A stretch of DNA of 64,000 bases from Trebonia sp963836195 (lineage in GTDB: Bacteria > Actinomycetota > Actinomycetes > Streptosporangiales > Streptosporangiaceae), in the NCBI GenBank assembly GCA_963836195.1, contig CAWIIX010000002.1, positions 310,001-374,000 of the forward strand, given 5' to 3'. Each line of letters starts with the position of its first letter. Position 1 is the first letter of the stretch. Shown piece by piece: positions 1-8,044 of the stretch. Position numbers and translations under genes: made by a program. Below the pieces are notes generated by a model that saw only the letters and a program-made list of their open reading frames with translations, was not told the origin of the DNA and ran no database searches.

Positions 1-2
1 CC

Positions 3-434
3 TCAGGCGGCATCGAGGTATCCCGCGAGCTCGCCAAGCTCGCTCGCCCATCCCTCCGCGTGGCTGTCGTAGGTGTCGCGGCGCGAGTCGACGGGCAGCT
101 GCGCAAAACCGCTCTCGACCACCCGCAGCCGCGTGCCGGCACCCGCCGCTTCGAGGGTGAACTCGACATAGGTCCGGCGGGGATCGTCCTCGGGCAGGTC
201 CGGGAGCCGCCAGGTGAACCCGAACACCGTCGGTTCCTCGACCCGCTCAACCCGCATGTCGACCGTAAGCCCGCTCCTGAACGTCATCGCGGCGGCCCCT
301 CCCGGGCGCAGGTCGATCGTCGCCTTGTCGCCGAACCAGGCAGACAGCCCCTCGGGCGTGGTGATCGCGGCCCACACCCTCGCGGGCGGGTGGTCGAGTT
401 CCATGCTCCGCTCGATCCGGTCAGGAAACGCCAT
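3..434 (-). CDS. SRPBCC (AHSA1/START-like) family protein
   Basis: 143-residue single-domain protein of the SRPBCC fold, a helix-grip hydrophobic cavity. The N-terminal pattern HPPARVWAAITTPEGLSAWF is the usual first strand and helix of the AHSA1 subgroup, and the C-terminal amphipathic helix (GWASELGELAGYL) closes the cavity. Ligand unknown. The reading frame stays open further upstream, but the start at 434 (MAFPDRIERS) is chosen because the longer form would run through the palindromic operator at 449-496. In actinobacteria such genes are usually paired with an ArsR-type repressor; none is visible here, so it may lie beyond the left edge of the window. Family assignment is secure, function is not. 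Confidence 0.85.
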   Translation of the reverse strand: MAFPDRIERSMELDHPPARVWAAITTPEGLSAWFGDKATIDLRPGGAAAMTFRSGLTVDMRVERVEEPTVFGFTWRLPDLPEDDPRRTYVEFTLEAAGAGTRLRVVESGFAQLPVDSRRDTYDSHAEGWASELGELAGYLDAA

Positions 435-448
435 CACACACCTCCGCC

Positions 449-496
449 TACTATGGCAACCAGTTGGTTGCCATAGTATGGCAACCAACTGGTTGC
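449..496. promoter_or_regulatory. Double palindromic operator upstream of the SRPBCC gene
   Basis: Two palindromes lie back to back just upstream of the SRPBCC start. The first spans 449-478, with 14-base arms (TACTATGGCAACCA / TGGTTGCCATAGTA) around a GT centre. The second, 481-496, has 7-base arms (GCAACCA / TGGTTGC) around AC. Their cores are reverse complements of each other and the centres are 24 bp apart. This is the layout expected for cooperative binding of a dimeric winged-helix repressor, probably ArsR type. The regulator itself is not in the window. Confidence 0.75.
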
Positions 497-565
497 GTCA
501 AGCGCTCAGGCCTGACCAGCCCCTAATATGCTGATGACCATCGCAGACGAAAGCCCGAGGTTCAC

Positions 566-1066
566 GTGACCAAGCTGCAGCAAGCGGCGTACAACGCCCA
601 GTTGGCGGCGGGCTTGCCGGTCAGCGAGCTGGCAAGCGCAGTGCTGATCTCGGTCGACGGCAGGATAAGCCGCCGGAATTGCGAGACGTATATCCTCGCC
701 GTGCAGGAGAAGGACTGGTTCAAGGCCGCGTTCCCGTCACACACCGCCCCTGTGGCCGTAAGGGGAGGCGGGGGAGGCAGCAACGCCGACGCTGTGCTGC
801 GTCGGATCAAGATCGGCATCAATAGCCGATTCAGTGTCGGCGGATGCGAACAGGCGTGCCTGCATGAGCTGGCGCACATAGTGAGCCCTGACTATGGGCC
901 AGGCATGGAACTACGCGAACCCAGGCTCGGCCGGGATAGCAGTAAAGGTCACCATCATGCCTGGCGGGCCAACTTTGTCCTGATCGTGAGAAAGGCCCTG
1001 GGCAAGCAGGCAGCGGCGCGACTGAGATCTGAATTCAACCAATGGGGGCTCCCGACCAGCAAGTGA
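566..1066 (+). CDS. Small HExxH putative metallohydrolase
   Basis: 166-residue protein with an HELAH zinc-binding motif at residues 100-104 and a second histidine cluster, GHHHAW, at 128-133, a plausible third metal ligand region. The size and the HELAH...GH..W arrangement resemble the actinobacterial TIGR04338-type putative metallohydrolases; that name is from memory and not verified. No signal peptide or membrane segment, so probably cytoplasmic. GTG start with a purine-rich stretch (CCCGAGG) just upstream. Substrate unknown. Confidence 0.7.
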   Translation: MTKLQQAAYNAQLAAGLPVSELASAVLISVDGRISRRNCETYILAVQEKDWFKAAFPSHTAPVAVRGGGGGSNADAVLRRIKIGINSRFSVGGCEQACLHELAHIVSPDYGPGMELREPRLGRDSSKGHHHAWRANFVLIVRKALGKQAAARLRSEFNQWGLPTSK

Positions 1067-1109
1067 ACGCCGCTCAGGGCTGACCCCAGGCCGGCGCTCG
1101 ACCCGCGAC

Positions 1110-2184
1110 CTAGCGCCGGAACGCGGCCCGGACCGCAGCCGCCGTGGAGCTGAAGTACTCCGGCGGTTCGATGAAGCCCCACTCGTTGAACGCCGAGCCG
1201 CTGGCGGCCGACCGTCGGTAGCCATAACAGGCGAGGTAGAGCGTCCGGATGTACATAACCCGCTCGAGCCGGTCGAGTTCGTCGTCCGTCAGCTCGACAT
1301 GCCGCCGGTAGGCGCTGACGGCAGCATCGATCCACTCCTGATTCGGCCGCCGCGGGTTCCACGCGCCCGTGCCCCAGATCAGGTACGCGAAGTCGGCCAG
1401 GCGCGGACCGCGCCCGGACGCCTTCCAATTGATCGCGACCGGCCCGGTCCCGCCCAGCACGGCGTGGTCGGGCGCGTGCAGGAGGTTCCCGTGCAGCAGG
1501 GCCTCCGGCAGGCCGTGACCGTCGTCGGCCGAGCGCACCTGGTCGCGCAGCCGCTCGAATCGCTCGCGCTCGGCTGCGGGCACCTTGGTGTCGACGGCGT
1601 CGAGGAACGACAGGGCAGCCAGCAGATCCTGACGCGGCGCGCCCTCCCGGCTCGGGTCCTCCCCGCTCGCCCCGCCCGGGCGGGCGGCCGACTCGTCGTA
1701 CGGCAGCGCGTGCAGCCGTCCGAGCAGCTCGCCCATCATGGCGAATTTCGCCGCACCGTCGGGCAGTTGGTCGCCGTCCACGAACCGCGTCACCAGGACG
1801 GCGCTGCCGTCAAAGTCGGATACCGCGTCGTCGACGGCGAGCCGCTCGGCCGGATAGCCCTGCCGCTCAAGGAAGCGGAGGATCGCGGCGTCGCCCTCCA
1901 CCCCGGCCCGCGGCCGGGCGGGCGGGAACGCGCGAGCGACCCACGAGCCGCCGTCCCGGCGATCGATACGGAACACGTAGGTCTTGTGCACGCTCAGCTT
2001 CGTCGCCGCGACCGGGTCAATGCCGTACCGATCCCGCAGATGAGCGAGCAGCCGCCGAGCATCCGGCTCGGTGGTGCATGCGCGCACCGAGACCCCGGAG
2101 ATCCGTCAGCGCTTCGGTGTAGCGCTGCCCGGTCTCCTCGGCGTGGCGCCGGACAACCTTCTTGTAGCTGGCGTCCTTGGTCAT
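1110..2184 (-). pseudogene. APH-family phosphotransferase, frameshifted near its N-terminus
   Basis: Aminoglycoside-phosphotransferase/choline-kinase-like fold. The main open frame covers 1110-2087 from a GTG. A better start is ATG at 2184: it has a strong GGGGAGG ribosome site 8 nt away and opens MTKDASYKKVVRRHAEETGQ. That frame runs to the CACCAC at 2071-2076 and then reads on correctly only if one base at 2070/2071 is removed, giving ARMHH-EPDARRLLAHLRD. Odd feature: the Brenner motif reads HGNLLHAPDHA, not HGDxxxxN, and the metal-binding IDW reads INWK, so both key aspartates are asparagine. The product may be catalytically dead or of altered chemistry. Substrate unknown. Confidence 0.8.
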
Positions 2185-2510
2185 CGGACAAGCCTCCCCT
2201 TGACACCCTCGTTCCCCAGCGACGCGGTGCAGGAAGATGGCCTGTGACTTCGACGACCGAGAGGACGAATCCCCTTCGCCAATGGAACCCCGGCTGGGGC
2301 GGATGTTCCACAGCTCGGCGACCGGTCGCCGCCGTGATCAAGACTCTTCCCGACCCGCCCGCCCTTCGTCAAGTTTCGTTCGCGGGAAGAGACCGGACTG
2401 GGGTCAGGCTTTGCCGAGTCTCGCAAGCAAAAATCAACTCGCGCTCAAGCGCGGCTTAACCACGTGATGGCAGGATCTCCCGGCAAGATGCAACAACAAA
2501 GGGGGATGCC
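2185..2510. other. Intergenic region between divergent genes
   Basis: 326 bp between the APH-family start and the next plus-strand gene. It must hold both promoters. The APH ribosome site lies at its left end and AAAGGGGG precedes the gene at 2511. Short open frames on both strands look like composition noise. I see no repeat, RNA gene or clear operator. Confidence 0.5.
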
Positions 2511-3284
2511 ATGACAGAGACACAGACACGGAAGGCAGGCCTGCGGGGACGCCTGCCCAAGAAACCGCCGGCCGAGCGGTTCAACATCCAGTACTTGTCC
2601 GCCTACCTGACCTCGCCGCTGCCCGCGCCCGTCTACCCGGTCGACGTTACCGCCGGGATCACCGACTGGCAGATGCTCGGCAACGGCCCCGATCCCACCT
2701 GCACCAAGGACCCGAACGGGGTCGGGGACTGCACGTTCGCGGGACGCCAGCACTACCGGATGGCGAAGGCCGCCGCCATCCCCGAGACCGAGACCTGGGA
2801 GACATCCAACGCCCTGGTCACCGAGTACCTCGCCTACGACCACGGGAAGGACCAGGGCGCGAACATCGCCGACCTGCTCCTGCACTGGTACAAGGCCGGC
2901 ACCATCCAGGCCTTCGCCCCGCTCGACCACACCAACCCGGCCGAGGTGGACGCGGCCATGGCCGCGTTCCACGGCGTCTACGTCGGCGTGAACCTGACCG
3001 ATGACGCCGACCAGCTCTTCGAGCAGCAGCAGCCGTGGACCACCGCCAACGGCGAGCGGCCCGACCCGAACGACGGGCACTGCATCGTCAAGGTCAAGGC
3101 CGACGGCAGCCAGTACGACGCCTGGGTAACCTGGGGCGCCGTTCAGCAGTCCACCCTCCAGTGGACGGCCGCCTGCCTCGACGAGGCCTGGGTGATCATC
3201 GCTCCGGAAGACGCAGCCTCAGGAAACGTCAACCTGGCAGCGCTGCAAGCCGACATCAACGCGCTCAAAGGCGAAGGCGGCTGA
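2511..3284 (+). CDS. Hypothetical protein with papain-like Cys/His motifs
   Basis: 257 residues, no signal peptide or membrane segment. Around residue 72 there is GVGDCTFAGRQHYR, and near residue 190 NDGHCIVKV is followed by WVTWG. A GDC motif at a helix start followed by a downstream G-H before a strand is the layout of papain-fold cysteine hydrolases, and similar actinobacterial proteins of unknown role share it. Whether it is a peptidase is inference. ATG with AAAGGGGG upstream. A perfect hairpin follows 17 bp after the stop, so it is probably monocistronic. Confidence 0.65.
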   Translation: MTETQTRKAGLRGRLPKKPPAERFNIQYLSAYLTSPLPAPVYPVDVTAGITDWQMLGNGPDPTCTKDPNGVGDCTFAGRQHYRMAKAAAIPETETWETSNALVTEYLAYDHGKDQGANIADLLLHWYKAGTIQAFAPLDHTNPAEVDAAMAAFHGVYVGVNLTDDADQLFEQQQPWTTANGERPDPNDGHCIVKVKADGSQYDAWVTWGAVQQSTLQWTAACLDEAWVIIAPEDAASGNVNLAALQADINALKGEGG

Positions 3285-3300
3285 CCAGCTCTTATGACCC

Positions 3301-3328
3301 GAGGGCCGCTGTCCCGGCAGCGGCCCTC
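3301..3328 (+). terminator. Rho-independent-type hairpin
   Basis: Perfect 11-bp stem GAGGGCCGCTG / CAGCGGCCCTC with loop TCCCGG, immediately downstream of the hypothetical gene ending at 3284. There is no U-tract, which is common for actinobacterial terminators. Confidence 0.8.
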
Positions 3329-3337
3329 TAGCCTCGC

Positions 3338-3481
3338 ATGGACGGCATCTACGGCCAGTTCGGGATCGTGCTCCCCGCCCACCGCGCGACGGTCAGCGTC
3401 ACCGCGCACTACGAGGGACCGACCACGCAGATCCTCGACTGCGTGTGGGAGCACATCGTCCCCGCCCTGATCAGCCCTTGA
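3338..3481 (+). pseudogene. 3' remnant of a serine hydrolase (class C beta-lactamase-like)
   Basis: A 47-codon frame begins MDGIYGQFGIVLPAHRATVS and ends CVWEHIVPALISP. This is the typical C-terminal end of actinobacterial serine hydrolases of the beta-lactamase/esterase family: a Y-G-Q-x-G-hydrophobic-LP strand followed by a final helix with WEH-lPAL. The catalytic SxxK part is absent and a terminator hairpin lies directly upstream, so this is a leftover 3' end, not a gene. It overlaps the 3' end of the convergent NUDIX gene by 11 bp. Confidence 0.65.
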
Positions 3482-4004
3482 GCCGGAGGGTGCTAATCGC
3501 GTACAACAGGGCCGCCACCGTAGTCCCCGACGAGACCTCCCCGCGTCCGATAACAGCGGGCACGTCCGCCAGCTCCAGCCACTCAATCCGGCTCGACTCG
3601 TACCCGTCCTCAGGCGGTCCGATCAACTCCGCCCCATCGGCCAGGTACACGTGATGCACCGAGTCCGACAGCCCCGCCGTCGGCTCAACCGTCAGCAACG
3701 GCGTCAGCGGCCCCGGCCGCCACCCGGTCTCCTCCTCGGTCTCCCGCGCGGCCGCATGCGCGAGATCCTCACCCGGGTCGGACCTGCCCAGCGGGATCTC
3801 CCAGCCCCAGCTCCCGGTGATGAACCGGTGCCGCCACAGCAACAGAACCTGCCCCTCCCGGATAACCACGCACCCCGCCCCGGGCGGCGTCCGGATCAGC
3901 CGGTGCTCCAGCCGCCGCCCGTCCGGCAGCTCCACATCGGCCAGTCGAATGTCGAGCCACTCGTCCCGATAGAGCGGCTTCTCGCCATGCACGGTCCATT
4001 GCAT
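3471..4004 (-). CDS. NUDIX hydrolase
   Basis: 177 residues from ATG 4004 (MQWTVHGEKPLYRDEWLDIR). A longer upstream frame exists but runs across the divergent gene's start. The complete Nudix box GX5EX7REUXEEXGU is present, starting at GRSDPGEDLAHAAA and ending RETEEETGW. The N-terminal region before the box resembles ADP-ribose pyrophosphatase-like members (antiparallel strands, then GSWGWEIPLGR). Likely hydrolyses a nucleoside-diphosphate derivative; exact substrate unknown. Divergent from the methyltransferase with a 73-bp gap. Confidence 0.9.
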   Translation of the reverse strand: MQWTVHGEKPLYRDEWLDIRLADVELPDGRRLEHRLIRTPPGAGCVVIREGQVLLLWRHRFITGSWGWEIPLGRSDPGEDLAHAAARETEEETGWRPGPLTPLLTVEPTAGLSDSVHHVYLADGAELIGPPEDGYESSRIEWLELADVPAVIGRGEVSSGTTVAALLYAISTLRLKG

Positions 4005-4077
4005 GCGGGAAGTATCGCAGTCGGCGCTTACCCTACGTTCAGCGATCGACATCCGAGCCGACCACGAAAGAGGCCGC

Positions 4078-5337
4078 GTGAGCCAGCCGCCAAACACGAC
4101 CGACGAAGCCCGGGCGGATGAGCTGCGCGCTGCCATGGTCGATCGCATCGCCGCCTTGCACGAGCGGCTCGGCCTGTTCCTGGACGGAGACATCCGCCGC
4201 GCGTTGCTCACGGTGCCCCGCCACCTGTTCGCCGAAGGCGATGCCGACCCGGAGGCCGCCTACAAAGACCAGGACGCGATCGTCACCAAGCGCAACGAGC
4301 GCGGGCTGGCCCTCAGCTCGCTCTCGGCCCCCTGGCTCCAGGCGCTGATGATCCGCCAGGCCGCCGTCCGGCCCGGCCTGCGCGTCCTGGAAATCGGCAG
4401 CGGCGGCTACAACGCGGCCCTCCTCAGGGAGGTGGTCGGCGACAGCGGCCAGGTCGTCACCGTCGACATCGACCCCGAGGTCACCGACCGAGCCACCCGG
4501 ACCCTGGCCGCGGCAGGCTACAGAGACGTCGAGGTGATCACCGCCGACGCCGAGTACCCGCTGACCCCGGCCCGGACCTTCGACGCGATCATCGTGACCG
4601 TCGGCGCATGGGACATCCCGCCGGCCTGGTCCGCTCAGCTAGCGCCTGAGGGCCGCCTCGTCGTCCCGCTGCGCACCCACGGCATCACCCGTTCCTGGGC
4701 GCTTGAGCACCAGCACCAGCACCAGAACGGCGCCCTCGTCAGCGTCGACCAGCTGATGTGCGGCTTCGTGCCCATGCAGGGGGCCGGCGCCTTCCGCCGG
4801 GCCTACGTCCCGCTGCTCCCCGATGACATGGTCGGCCTCTGGCAGGACGAAGACGACGCCACCGACCTCGGGGAGCTGGCCGGTGTCCTCAGCCAGCCCC
4901 GCGCCGAGGCCTGGTCCGGCGTCACCATCAGCCCGATGACGCCCTTCGCCGACTTGGACCTGTGGCTCGCGACCACGATCCCGGGCTCCTGTCTGATGAC
5001 GGCGCGCCAGCGAGCCATCGACGAAGGCACCGTCTCCCTCTCCTGGCCGCATGGCACCCCCGCCCTGGCCGAAGGCCCAAACCTCGCCTACCGGGCCAAG
5101 CCGCGCCCCCTCGGCGGCGGGGACCATCTCCACGAGTTCGGTGTAGTCGCCCACGGCCCCGACGCCACCGGCGTCGCCCGCACGATGGCCGAGCACATCA
5201 AAGCGTGGCAGGAAGCGGGACGCCCGTCCCCCCACCTGACGGTCCGGCCGGCCGGAACCTCAGACGCCGACCTCCCCGCCGGCCACGTCCTCCGCAAGCG
5301 CCACACCCGCCTTGTCATCTCCTGGCAGGCGGCCTAG
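4078..5337 (+). CDS. PIMT-like methyltransferase of the FxLD-system type
   Basis: 419 residues from GTG 4078 (VSQPPNTTDEARADEL), with AAAGAGG upstream. The N-terminal half is a protein-L-isoaspartate O-methyltransferase-like Rossmann domain: DIRRALLTVPRHLF, DAIVTKRNERG, then the SAM-binding loop VLEIGSGGYNAALL. The domain order and long C-terminal extension match the methyltransferases of FxLD-type lanthipeptide systems (TIGR04364, from memory). No lanthipeptide dehydratase, cyclase or FxLD precursor was recognised nearby, so this is an orphan copy; its substrate may be a peptide encoded elsewhere. The last 78 bp overlap the convergent gene 5260-6135. Confidence 0.75.
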   Translation: MSQPPNTTDEARADELRAAMVDRIAALHERLGLFLDGDIRRALLTVPRHLFAEGDADPEAAYKDQDAIVTKRNERGLALSSLSAPWLQALMIRQAAVRPGLRVLEIGSGGYNAALLREVVGDSGQVVTVDIDPEVTDRATRTLAAAGYRDVEVITADAEYPLTPARTFDAIIVTVGAWDIPPAWSAQLAPEGRLVVPLRTHGITRSWALEHQHQHQNGALVSVDQLMCGFVPMQGAGAFRRAYVPLLPDDMVGLWQDEDDATDLGELAGVLSQPRAEAWSGVTISPMTPFADLDLWLATTIPGSCLMTARQRAIDEGTVSLSWPHGTPALAEGPNLAYRAKPRPLGGGDHLHEFGVVAHGPDATGVARTMAEHIKAWQEAGRPSPHLTVRPAGTSDADLPAGHVLRKRHTRLVISWQAA

Positions 5338-6135
5338 GGAGTCGGCGGAGAAGCTCGAGCTGCAGGCGTCGACCCACTTGCTCGTGACCTCGGCCATCAG
5401 GCTCGTCAGCTCCGCGCCGTCCAGTTCGGCCGAGATGTCGGGGCCGTCGACGTGCGCCTTCTCGCCGCCAGCGTGAATGGTCAGTTGATACGAGGCCGGG
5501 CTGGCGCCCTCCCCGCAGGAGAAGAAGCAGATCAGCCGGGGCGGCTTCGGCTGGTAGCGCCCGACCTGGATCGGCTTGATCGCCCATCGGGCCAGCTCAC
5601 TGGCGGCGAAGACGGGGGTGAGCAGTCGGTAGCCGAAGATGACGTTCAGCGGGCTCCGAGGCGTCCCCTGCAGTCCGTTGTCCACCCGCTCGGGAATCTC
5701 CTCAACGAAGGCGCCGAATCCCTGCGGCTGGAAGTAGTTGATGGCAGGCGTCCGCGACTCGTGATGCGTGGCGATGATCAGCGCCGGGGACTGGCGAGCG
5801 CTCAGCAGGATGCCGAGCTCGGCGCTCGGCTCGTACGGGGCCGACTCGATCAGTGCCTCAACCCCGCTGCCAGCTGGGGGGTCCTTGACCAGCTCCCGAT
5901 GGAGCAAGCCGACCGCGCTGGTCTCGGTCAGGTGCTCCCGTTCCCTCTCGTCCAGTCGGCACCACGCGCCCCTCAGCGCCTCCCAGCACACCGGATGCCA
6001 GGTCGCGCCCAGCGCGCACAGTTCGGCCCCCGACAGCACCCCCAGGCTGATGACCTCGCTGTCATCAAGCCGATCGAGCAGCGCACGAGCTTCCGCCGTG
6101 TGCCCGACCCCGCCCACGTCAACGCGCTTTCCCAT
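5260..6135 (-). CDS. Hypothetical protein
   Basis: 291 residues from ATG 6135 (MGKRVDVGGVGHTAEARALL), chosen over a GTG at 6153 because GGGAG lies 5 nt upstream. The composition is protein-like, with patterned hydrophobics (CALGATWHPVCWEALRGAW, SARQSPALIIATHHES) and no membrane segment. I do not recognise the family. Its 3' end overlaps the methyltransferase coding region by 78 bp in antiparallel orientation, which suggests the C-terminal tail (LGRLPGDDKAGVAL onward) may not be conserved. Confidence 0.55.
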   Translation of the reverse strand: MGKRVDVGGVGHTAEARALLDRLDDSEVISLGVLSGAELCALGATWHPVCWEALRGAWCRLDEREREHLTETSAVGLLHRELVKDPPAGSGVEALIESAPYEPSAELGILLSARQSPALIIATHHESRTPAINYFQPQGFGAFVEEIPERVDNGLQGTPRSPLNVIFGYRLLTPVFAASELARWAIKPIQVGRYQPKPPRLICFFSCGEGASPASYQLTIHAGGEKAHVDGPDISAELDGAELTSLMAEVTSKWVDACSSSFSADSLGRLPGDDKAGVALAEDVAGGEVGV

Positions 6136-6460
6136 GGCGACTCCCAGAGCCACTCGTCCCGGCGCTCCCTATTCAAGTAATACGCACGCAACCCCCGATT
6201 GGGTTCACCCGAAACATAAAACGCCAGCCGGCGGGGCCGAAGATCAAACCCGTTTCATCGAACGGTCCCGGCTGACTCCACCCAGCCCCGCATCCTGTCG
6301 ATGGCGTAGCCGACAGAAATCGAACAAAAGACACCGCCCCGGCTCACCCCCAAAAGACTTCGACTCCGGGCGACGCTTGGGGTCGCGGTGGTCTTACGCG
6401 GGACGTTGGGCCCTGGCCGGATGGCTGGTCGGGGGCGCAATCTAGAACAGGGGAAACATC
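6136..6460. other. Intergenic region with one copy of the GGGACCGTTCG repeat
   Basis: 325 bp between divergent genes. Contains a copy of the interspersed repeat at 6242-6270 and otherwise only GC-rich sequence. The lipoprotein start has AGGGGAAAC upstream (6448-6457). Confidence 0.5.
6242..6270 (-). repeat. Interspersed GGGACCGTTCG repeat, copy 1
   Basis: Read on the minus strand: CGGGACCGTTCGATGAAACG followed by GGTTTGATC. Shares its core and the flanking GATGAA and GGTTTGAT blocks with the copies at 11388, 24321, 24699, 36755 and 42984. Confidence 0.6.
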
Positions 6461-7014
6461 ATGAAACTCACACGTATCACCATCACCGCGCTGGGGGCAG
6501 CGGCACTCGCCGCCGGGCTCGGCGTCGCCGGGTGCGGAAGCCAGGCGGCCACCACCACGCCGCCGCAAGTCAAGATCGTGCACGCGACGTCACCGCCGAA
6601 GGTGATCCACGTCACTTCACCGGCCAAGCCGGTGCCGACCAAGACCGTCTACGTGACGCCGCCGCCCGCCACTGCACCCGCCGCCGCGCAGCCGGCGCTG
6701 CACCGGCTGCACAGACCGTGAACGCCGAGGCGGTCGTGACCCAGTTCTACCAAGACATCACCGACCAGAACTATCAGGCCGCGTGGGCGCTGGGCGGCGA
6801 CAACCTGAACGGCGGCGTTGGCTACAGCCAGTGGGTCGCGGGCTACGCGACCACGGCCTCGATCAGCCTCGGGACGTTCAGCCAGTTCGGCTCCGATCAG
6901 GTTCAGGTCTCGCTGTCGGCCCTCCAGACGGACGGCACCACGACCACGTACGAGGGCACCTACACCGTGCAGAACGGCGTCATCGTGTCCGCGGACATAG
7001 TGCAGACAAGCTAG
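6461..7014 (+). pseudogene. Secreted lipoprotein, frameshifted
   Basis: The first frame (6461-6721) gives a lipoprotein signal peptide, MKLTRITITALGAAALAAGL, with lipobox GVAGC, then a Pro/Thr/Val-rich linker with repeated PPKVIHVTSP-type units. Near 6690 the coding signal moves to another frame. That frame supplies QTVNAEAVVTQFYQDITDQN and a compact C-terminal domain ending at 7014, with a GTYTVQNGVIVSADIV pattern typical of small extracellular NTF2-like or stress lipoproteins. A one-base indel explains the break. The function of the exported domain is unknown. Confidence 0.7.
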
Positions 7015-7021
7015 GGGGCAA

Positions 7022-7177
7022 GGCAACAACGTCGAGAACGACCTGACGCAGATCCAGACGGACGCGACCAACGGCGTCAACATCAGCCAGGACGGCACGT
7101 CGCCGGCGGCGGCAGTGGCTCGACCGCCGTCATCAAAGTCTCAATCGCCTGGCTTCGCTCCCGAATCGCATGCGTAA
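7022..7177 (+). pseudogene. Possible coding remnant after the lipoprotein
   Basis: A 51-codon stretch, NNVENDLTQIQTDATNGVNI and on to a stop at 7175-7177, has protein-like composition but no start codon. It may be the tail of a second small secreted protein or of an earlier, longer version of the upstream lipoprotein. Weak evidence. Confidence 0.25.
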
Positions 7178-7291
7178 AGCCGGGTTCGATCTACAGGGAT
7201 TGAATGGCCCGGGTCTCAGGGCTCGGCCGATGGTGCTGGTGATGCGCCGACGACCTCACGGGCCGGGTGATCAGGCGGGCGGGCGGTTGCC

Positions 7292-7386
7292 GCCCAGGAT
7301 CGCGAAGCTTTTTATTACGGCGAAAGAAATTCGCGCTATGCGAGCTAAAAGTCTTCACGTTGCGAAAAGTCTTCGCGTTCTTGGGC
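7292..7386. repeat. AT-rich inverted-repeat element A
   Basis: Arms GCCCAGGATCGCGAAG (7292-7307) and CTTCGCGTTCTTGGGC (7371-7386) are inverted repeats matching at 14 of 16 positions. They enclose about 63 bp of AT-rich sequence (TTTTTATTA, GAAAGAAATTC, GCTAAAAG, AAAAGTCTTCGCG) in a ~70% GC region. The ends CGCGAAG...AAAAGTCTTCGCG are shared with element B at 21170-21258, so the two are members of one family. Confidence 0.65.
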
Positions 7387-7985
7387 TCAGCCCGGTGCTG
7401 CCGCCCGGGACTGCCCGGTGGCGGGACTGGACGCCGGCGGAAACGGCAGTCACGCAGGCACGCTGGCACGCCGAACGTGGTCAGCCAGGCAAAGACCTCA
7501 GCCCTTCAATTCCTGTAATCCCTGCGGTCATCGATCCGCTCAACGCCCCTGCCGCGGGCGGTGCCAGCCCCTACCTCGCGATTTTCGCGGCCTTCATGGG
7601 CGCGATGAACCTGGAAGAGGAGCAGGGCGCCCGCGCCTTCCTCACCGCTGTCCGCGAGAGCACCGCCAGCGTCGCCGACCGGAAACGACTGTTCACGATT
7701 ATGCTGAACCTTGCGTCCGACGCAGCCCGTCGGAGACTGGAGACGATGATGACCACCATGGAATGGAAAAGCGACTTCGTCGAAGGTTTCGTCCAGGAAG
7801 GCCTGCACCAGGGTGCGGTCAAAGCCAAGGCCGAGGACGTCCTCAAGATCATCGACGCGCGCGCGATCGACGTTACCGCCAACCAGCGCGACCAGGTCTC
7901 CTCGTGCACCGACATCGCCCAGCTCGACCAGTGGTTCGACAGCGCCCTCACCGCCCAGACAGCCACCGACATCTTCAAGAGCTAA
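7338..7985 (+). pseudogene. C-terminal half of an Rpn/transposase-like hypothetical protein
   Basis: The readable part resembles the C-terminal half of a very common actinobacterial protein of ~280-300 residues (RpnC/PD-(D/E)XK-like family). It has a stretch of APAAGGASPYLAIFAAFMGA type, then LETMMTTMEWKSDFVEGF, AVKAKAEDVLKIIDARAIDV and CTDIAQLDQWFDSAL. The N-terminal nuclease-like half is missing; upstream the frame runs into the AT-rich palindromic element at 7292-7386, which supplies the apparent ATG at 7338. Best read as a 5'-truncated remnant. Confidence 0.6.
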
Positions 7986-8044
7986 CAGCGAGCGCAATGT
8001 CGTAATACTTAATTCGCCTCCCAGCTACGAACTAAGATAACGCT

